In this document: piece after piece, positions 60,295-64,000 of the stretch
Position numbering within the stretch: position 1 is the stretch's first letter
How the letters are laid out: the number at the start of each line of letters is the position of its first letter
Origin: Pseudanabaena sp. UWO311
GTDB lineage: Bacteria > Cyanobacteriota > Cyanobacteriia > Pseudanabaenales > Pseudanabaenaceae
DNA length: 64,000 nucleotides
Assembly: GCF_006937785.1 (NCBI RefSeq)
Contig: NZ_SJEE01000001.1
Span: forward strand, 186,001 to 250,000
Direction of reading: 5' to 3'
Position numbers and translations under genes: made by a program
Notes under the pieces: generated by a model
What the model saw: the letters and a program-made list of their open reading frames with translations, nothing else
Databases searched by the model: none
Told to the model about the DNA's origin: nothing

Positions 60295-60345
60295 CAAGGA
60301 ATTTTTTACAAGTGTTGAGAAGCAACACTTGTAAAAAATTCCTTG
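60295..60345 (+). terminator. 23-bp-arm palindrome after murA
   Basis: Arms 60295-60317 and 60323-60345 are perfect, with an AGAAG loop and a T/A-rich section. It separates murA from folK. Confidence 0.75.
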
Positions 60346-60392
60346 GGTTTTAAGAAAGCGCAACGCGCTGTATTGTTATTTGATAAAAATTC

Positions 60393-60887
60393 ATGACCGA
60401 GCTTTGCGCGATCGCCCTAGGTAGTAACCTGAGCAGTGAAATAGGTGACTCCGAAAAAATTGTCCGTTCTGCGATCGTGCAACTTTCAAGCTTTTCCGAA
60501 ATTGAGATAATTCGTGTTTCGCGTTGGTATCGCACTAAGGCGATCACTTTGCCTAATTCTCCACCCCAGCCTGACTATATAAATGGTTGTGCGATTTTAA
60601 AAACCAGTTTGCAGCCGCTTCAACTTTTGCAATTGCTTTTCCATACAGAACAAATGTTTGGTCGTGAACGCCGCGAACGTTGGGGTGCAAGGACTCTCGA
60701 TTTAGATTTATTACTTTATGGCGATCGCCAAATTGATAATCCTGAATTAGTGATTCCACATCCCCGTATGTGCGATCGCGCTTTTGTGTTATTACCTCTA
60801 GCTGAGATTGCTGCTGATTGGATTCATCCGATCGCTGGTATTGCGATCGCTAGCCTTGCCCAAAAGCATACCGTCTTAGATTTATAG
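60393..60887 (+). CDS. folK: 2-amino-4-hydroxy-6-hydroxymethyldihydropteridine pyrophosphokinase
   Basis: A 164-residue HPPK of folate synthesis, transferring pyrophosphate from ATP to the pterin. The N-terminal ALGSNLSSEIGDSEKIV, the central VSRWYRTKAI and the signature RRERWGARTLDLDLLLYGD with the two Asp metal ligands identify it, and the ending PHPRMCDRAFVLLPLAEI is typical. It is a free-standing gene here, not fused to FolB or FolP. It starts at ATG 60393, 108 bp after murA. Confidence 0.95.
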   Translation: MTELCAIALGSNLSSEIGDSEKIVRSAIVQLSSFSEIEIIRVSRWYRTKAITLPNSPPQPDYINGCAILKTSLQPLQLLQLLFHTEQMFGRERRERWGARTLDLDLLLYGDRQIDNPELVIPHPRMCDRAFVLLPLAEIAADWIHPIAGIAIASLAQKHTVLDL

Positions 60888-60937
60888 TAAAAGTACTAGA
60901 TAAGTAAGGAGGAGGCAAAAGAAAACTATAAATGCCC

Positions 60938-61004
60938 AGATCTCCGACTTTTTGTATGCTTGTCAAAGGTAACTTATACTTTCCGAGAAAAAGTCGGAGA
61001 TCTT
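60938..61004. repeat. Small inverted-repeat element AGATCTCCGACTTTTT
   Basis: AGATCTCCGACTTTTT at the left is inverted at the right as AAAAAGTCGGAGATCT, 67 bp in all with a short interior. A GGAGGAGG nearby (about 60906) precedes a 24-codon frame that I reject as a gene. This is a common cyanobacterial palindromic repeat type. Confidence 0.65.
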
Positions 61005-61100
61005 AACTTTTAACTTTGACTTAGAAGTCTACTCAGAATATAGGAACAAAGGGTTTGTCAAAAACATCTATTTCCATAGTGTCCAAGTTATTGCTTTACT

Positions 61101-61703
61101 ATGCGCCACAAATACTCAGATTGGAGAATTAATGCTTGGGGAATGAGCATTGGTTTGCTATTTGCCTTAACCCCTAGCGCATTTGCCGTAACACCTGCAT
61201 CAGTTAGCCAAGATGCTGATGTACCTTGGTCAAGTGTTGTTGAAAATCCTTTCGACGGTAAACTTGTTTACGATAAGCACTTTACCGATAATTTTGCTTT
61301 TGTTTCCAGTTGGTCAAAGCAAGGAATTAAAGCAACCTATACTGAATATTGGTCAGATGTGGTCGGTTATCGCCGTTCTTGGAAAAGTCGTCGCGTCTGG
61401 CGACACGATCGCTACATTGATGAGCGCTATAGCGATCCAGAGCCTATTTATGAAAAAAGATCGCGGCTGCGATCGCCAAAAGCCCTCTTATTTAGCGCTC
61501 AAGGCAAAATTTACACCTACACAGGTGGCGAAGTTGGCGATGAGCTATCTGCTGCTTTAGCCAGTTTACCCGCAAGCAGTACAACTATTCGTGCTGTTTG
61601 GATTAACGATCAGACTACAGACTTTCCTGTTGGAGCAGGTACTGTGGAAGCATGGAAGACCATCTTTAAAGTTGCGCCACCACCTTCTCGTTTTGGCAAT
61701 TAG
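61101..61703 (+). CDS. Secreted protein of unknown function
   Basis: A 200-residue protein with a signal peptide (WGMSIGLLFALTPSAFAVTP, cleavage probably after AFA). The mature part is rich in Trp, Tyr and Arg (TYTEYWSDVVGYRRSWKSRRVWRHDRYIDERY, seen in parts) and ends with a globular section (ALLFSAQGKIYTYTGGEVGDELSAAL). I do not recognise the family. It follows folK on the same strand after a repeat. A normal terminator (61705-61737) closes it. Confidence 0.65.
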   Translation: MRHKYSDWRINAWGMSIGLLFALTPSAFAVTPASVSQDADVPWSSVVENPFDGKLVYDKHFTDNFAFVSSWSKQGIKATYTEYWSDVVGYRRSWKSRRVWRHDRYIDERYSDPEPIYEKRSRLRSPKALLFSAQGKIYTYTGGEVGDELSAALASLPASSTTIRAVWINDQTTDFPVGAGTVEAWKTIFKVAPPPSRFGN

Positions 61704-61704
61704 G

Positions 61705-61737
61705 AATAAAAAAGCGCCCGAAGGGCGCTTTTTTATT
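61705..61737 (+). terminator. Rho-independent terminator
   Basis: AATAAAAAAGCGCCC and GGGCGCTTTTTTATT with loop GAA, 1 nt after the stop codon (61701-61703). A classic GC stem with a T run. Confidence 0.85.
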
Positions 61738-61760
61738 AGAGCATTTTTTGGAAATCAAGA

Positions 61761-61791
61761 AAAAGAAAGCACCCTAAGGGTGCTTTCTTTT
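61761..61791. terminator. Second terminator hairpin between convergent genes
   Basis: AAAAGAAAGCACCCT pairs with AGGGTGCTTTCTTTT around a one-base centre. It overlaps the stop codon of the minus-strand gene (61791-61793) and serves it from the other side. Confidence 0.8.
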
Positions 61792-62666
61792 TAGAGAGTT
61801 TGATCGTTGTTAGGGCGTGGGCGGACACGGCTCGGAGTCGTATCTGGCTCAGGTAGAGGCGTATATTGATTGCCCGTAAAATCTTTGGTGACGCGCAAAC
61901 GCTGGCTTGTGATCGTAATGCCCGACTCGCGTACCAACACTACAGATATCCAGCGATCGCCTGAAGAAAAAGGAGCTTGACCAATTTTGAACAACCCGCC
62001 CGCACGCAAGGGACGCAGATCGATCATATTTTCATTCAAATAATTTTTAGCTTCTACAGGTTCTTCGATCGCTGCACCTAATAATAAACTTGTGCCAAGT
62101 GGTTCCGTAACGATCGCATCAAGGACATATTGACGACCCACACCAATCAGCTCAGGGATTTTGAGCTTAACAGGAGGTGGCGCATCACCAGAACTCAGCG
62201 AAGAATTTTCTGCTAACACTTGTTGAGAAACAACTTGTAATTGACCATTGGTGCTTTTGTAGGTCTGAGTAGAAATCAGTCTGGCATCCAATTTGAAGTT
62301 ATCATTCTCGGCTCCCCGTACTCCTTGGATCATCGTTACTGTTTCCGCAGTAATTAAGTCACCTTTTTTTTCCCATTTTGAAATTTCAGTGCGATAGGAA
62401 ATATTTTTATATCGTTGCCAGAGTTGGCTCAATAACTGTTTGTAGCGATCGCGGTTTAGCCCATCGGAATGATTGAAAGTCGGAGCATAATATTTCATCA
62501 CCGCTTCGATATCTTGCTTGCTGGCAGCTTTGTCTAAAGCAAATACGATATTTTCCAGCTCGGCTGGAGCAGGCTTAGATGATTGGGCTGCAAATGTAGG
62601 ATCGACGATCGGCGCGAGTGTGGCAGTTGCCGCAGCAACAAGTAACAAACTAATTCTTTTGAACAT
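61791..62666 (-). CDS. Secreted protein with an NTF2-like region
   Basis: A 291-residue protein with a signal peptide (MFKRISLLLVAAATATLAPIVDPTFA). Residues 35-150 resemble an NTF2-like/DUF4440-type fold (ALDKAASKQDIEAVMKYYAPTFNHSDGLNRDRYKQLLSQLWQRY, seen in parts). The second half is a beta-rich domain (GVGRQYVLDAIVTEPLGTSLLLGAAIEEPV, WISVVLVRESGITI) and a Pro/Arg tail. Its role is unknown. It lies downstream of pyrF-pyrE on the same strand, separated by two related hairpins. Confidence 0.65.
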   Translation of the reverse strand: MFKRISLLLVAAATATLAPIVDPTFAAQSSKPAPAELENIVFALDKAASKQDIEAVMKYYAPTFNHSDGLNRDRYKQLLSQLWQRYKNISYRTEISKWEKKGDLITAETVTMIQGVRGAENDNFKLDARLISTQTYKSTNGQLQVVSQQVLAENSSLSSGDAPPPVKLKIPELIGVGRQYVLDAIVTEPLGTSLLLGAAIEEPVEAKNYLNENMIDLRPLRAGGLFKIGQAPFSSGDRWISVVLVRESGITITSQRLRVTKDFTGNQYTPLPEPDTTPSRVRPRPNNDQTL

Positions 62667-62702
62667 GCGTAACTCTAATCAATAACCTGTAAGGATGAGC
62701 TT

Positions 62703-62739
62703 GCGAGTATAAATTTGTCTACGACAAATTTATACTCGC
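62703..62739 (-). terminator. Hairpin A of a tandem pair after pyrF-pyrE
   Basis: 17-bp perfect arms (62703-62719 and 62723-62739) around loop TAC. It pairs GCGAGTATAAATTTGTC with its complement. See hairpin B. Confidence 0.75.
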
Positions 62740-62758
62740 GATATTTAAGGATGGGATT

Positions 62759-62795
62759 GTGAGTATTAGTTGGTCTACGACCAACTAATACTCAC
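62759..62795 (-). terminator. Hairpin B of a tandem pair after pyrF-pyrE
   Basis: 17-bp perfect arms (62759-62775 and 62779-62795) around loop TAC, pairing GTGAGTATTAGTTGGTC with its complement. Relative to hairpin A four stem positions differ and all four are compensated on the other arm. It lies 5 nt after the pyrF-pyrE stop (62801-62803). Confidence 0.75.
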
Positions 62796-62800
62796 GGTAT

Positions 62801-64000
62801 TTAAGAATGCGACAAAGCAACAAATTGTTTCTCAGTTATACGCCCTGCTTGGTATAGTGTCTCATTTATTTCAGAGATTTTTAACACCGCGTGGGGTGAA
62901 TATCCACTTGCTTGAATGCGATCGCATACTCCCGACTCATGATCTATAAATACGACGATATCACGCACCTTTAATCCACAGCTTTCAATTTTTTGCGCTC
63001 CCTCGATCGCACTCTTGCCAGAAATCAAAATATCATCAACCACGACAATGGTTTCTCCTGTTTCATAATTACCCTCGATCAAGCGTCTGGCTCCATAGGC
63101 TTTCACCTCCTTACGCGGAAAAATCAATGGAAAATTTAAACGCAATGCTAAGCCTGAAGCCGTGGGCAAGGAGCCGTAGGGAATCCCTGCAATGCGATCA
63201 AATTTAAGATTTTGCAAGATTTCGGCATAAGTACCAATTACTGCATCAAATACTTGAGGATTGGAGATAATCCGCCGTAAATCGATGTAGTAGGGGAAAA
63301 TTTGACCTGAGGCCTGTACGGTTTCTTCAAAGGTAATGCAACCAATATCAAACAATTGCAAGATTAGATTCGCATGGGGATGTCCAGCTTGATCGAGCAA
63401 ACAAACATTTGGCATCCACAAATCGCAAGCAGGACGATGATGATGGGTTACCGCGATCGCCTGATTGACTTCATCCCGTAGCGATCGCACTAATTGGGCT
63501 GGTTCACCGATCGCTAGCGCGTCCTGATTGACAGGCAAAATCAAACCGCCACCATTGGCATCTAACCCCGCGTTGAGAATTTCTGCTAAATTTTCGATAC
63601 TCTGATGATTATCTTGACCACCACCTTGGCTACTTGCCCAAATACTTCTTGCTAAGATTAAGCGCTCAGGAGCTAGCGATCGCACCTTTGCCAAAGCATC
63701 AGGATTTTCTGCACCAATCTCTAGCGCTAAACCCTCTATTCCCGCCCAAGCTTGACAATTTTGCACCACATTGAGATACAAAGGCTTATCGGAATTGGGA
63801 TATTCTTGAAAAGTTTGTGCGGTTGTATTTGATGAATAGCAGCTCACAAAAATCGCCTTATCTGGATACATCAAAAATCGCGCCGCCAAATCTTGTCCAA
63901 TATAGGGACTCAAGGTAATCGCATCCACACCCCACTGCTCAAAGGCTGTCTTTGCCATGACACTGCTGCTATTTAGATCCGCGTGCTTAGCATCGAGAAT
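62801..64000 (-). CDS. Bifunctional orotidine-5'-phosphate decarboxylase / orotate phosphoribosyltransferase (5' end outside window)
   Basis: The open frame runs off the right edge: upstream of the ATG at 63958 it continues 14 codons with ILDAKHADLNSSSV, which holds the DAKxxD catalytic motif of OMP decarboxylase, so 63958 is not the real start. The N-terminal decarboxylase part shows ITLSPYIGQD and WLPNVCL-like (here WMPNVCLLDQ) segments. The C-terminal orotate phosphoribosyltransferase (last about 190 residues) has IAGIPYGSLPTASGLALRL and the PRPP loop VVVDDILISGKSA. The fusion catalyses the last two steps of UMP synthesis and is usual in cyanobacteria (pyrF-pyrE). The substrate assignment is secure. 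Confidence 0.92.
   Translation of the reverse strand: MLDAKHADLNSSSVMAKTAFEQWGVDAITLSPYIGQDLAARFLMYPDKAIFVSCYSSNTTAQTFQEYPNSDKPLYLNVVQNCQAWAGIEGLALEIGAENPDALAKVRSLAPERLILARSIWASSQGGGQDNHQSIENLAEILNAGLDANGGGLILPVNQDALAIGEPAQLVRSLRDEVNQAIAVTHHHRPACDLWMPNVCLLDQAGHPHANLILQLFDIGCITFEETVQASGQIFPYYIDLRRIISNPQVFDAVIGTYAEILQNLKFDRIAGIPYGSLPTASGLALRLNFPLIFPRKEVKAYGARRLIEGNYETGETIVVVDDILISGKSAIEGAQKIESCGLKVRDIVVFIDHESGVCDRIQASGYSPHAVLKISEINETLYQAGRITEKQFVALSHS

Noticed and set aside
60919-61003. 24-codon frame after GGAGGAGG near 60906
   Set aside because: Most codons lie in the inverted-repeat element at 60938-61004 and the peptide has no recognisable features.
1-64000. tRNA, rRNA or tmRNA genes
   Set aside because: No T-loop-like GGTTCGA-x-TCC with a matching acceptor stem, and no rRNA-like conserved stretches, were seen on either strand by eye.

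Overview
The window is chromosomal DNA of a cyanobacterium. The highly iterated palindrome HIP1 (GCGATCGC) recurs throughout. There is a phycocyanin operon (cpcB, cpcA, cpcE, cpcF), a pebA-pebB pair for phycoerythrobilin, a cyanobacterial-type AbrB regulator, a PCP-reductase-family protein, and xisH/xisI. The pebAB pair implies a phycoerythrobilin-containing, probably phycoerythrin-bearing strain. A Pseudanabaena-like organism is my inference and is not proven by the sequence.

Layout. 1-7 kb: end of a BioY-type biotin transporter (runs off the left edge), a VOC protein, trpD, a four-domain polysaccharide enzyme (Alg13-like, Alg14-like, STAS, sugar-phosphate transferase), a DUF427 protein, a PilB/GspE ATPase and two small genes. 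7-11 kb: a PadR regulator divergent from an epimerase, cupin and carotenoid-oxygenase operon with a clear dyad between them. 11-24 kb: a small HTH protein, a membrane SpoIIE-type phosphatase, cpcBAEF, an unknown gene, pebAB, glyQ, purE and smc. 24-28 kb: an AbiE-like toxin-antitoxin pair, a cyanuric-acid-hydrolase/barbiturase-family enzyme, a tyrosine-kinase tail fragment and purT. 29-32.5 kb: hydrolases and a DUF2817 peptidase. 32.6-56 kb is accessory: an NB-ARC/WD40 STAND protein, a contractile-injection-system (phage-tail-like) block, a DUF2779 nuclease, a Roco-CHAT protein with a truncated LRR relative, xisHI with a small upstream gene, a GH94 phosphorylase, and an EndoU-like nuclease with a possible immunity partner. 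56-64 kb: recF, abrB, a VanX-type dipeptidase, murA, folK, two secreted proteins of unknown role and pyrF-pyrE, which runs off the right edge.

The most notable system is the contractile injection block (36.7-43.0 kb). It has a sheath, three paralogous tube proteins, a tail-assembly protein and a cupin on one strand. Divergent from it are a LuxR-type response regulator and an overlapping DUF4255 cap-type protein. Baseplate, spike, tape-measure and AAA+ genes are not in the window, and neither are phage head or integrase genes.

A second genome-wide theme is a family of long, near-perfect palindromes (arms about 15-34 bp, tiny loops) placed at gene ends. Several include the stop codon and last codons of the neighbouring gene, so the 3' end of the gene is copied in inverted form just downstream. 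They probably act as terminators, but their perfection and gene-specific stems look like the product of a palindrome-making process. Several gene starts were shortened here because the first in-frame codons lie inside such palindromes or in interspersed repeats.
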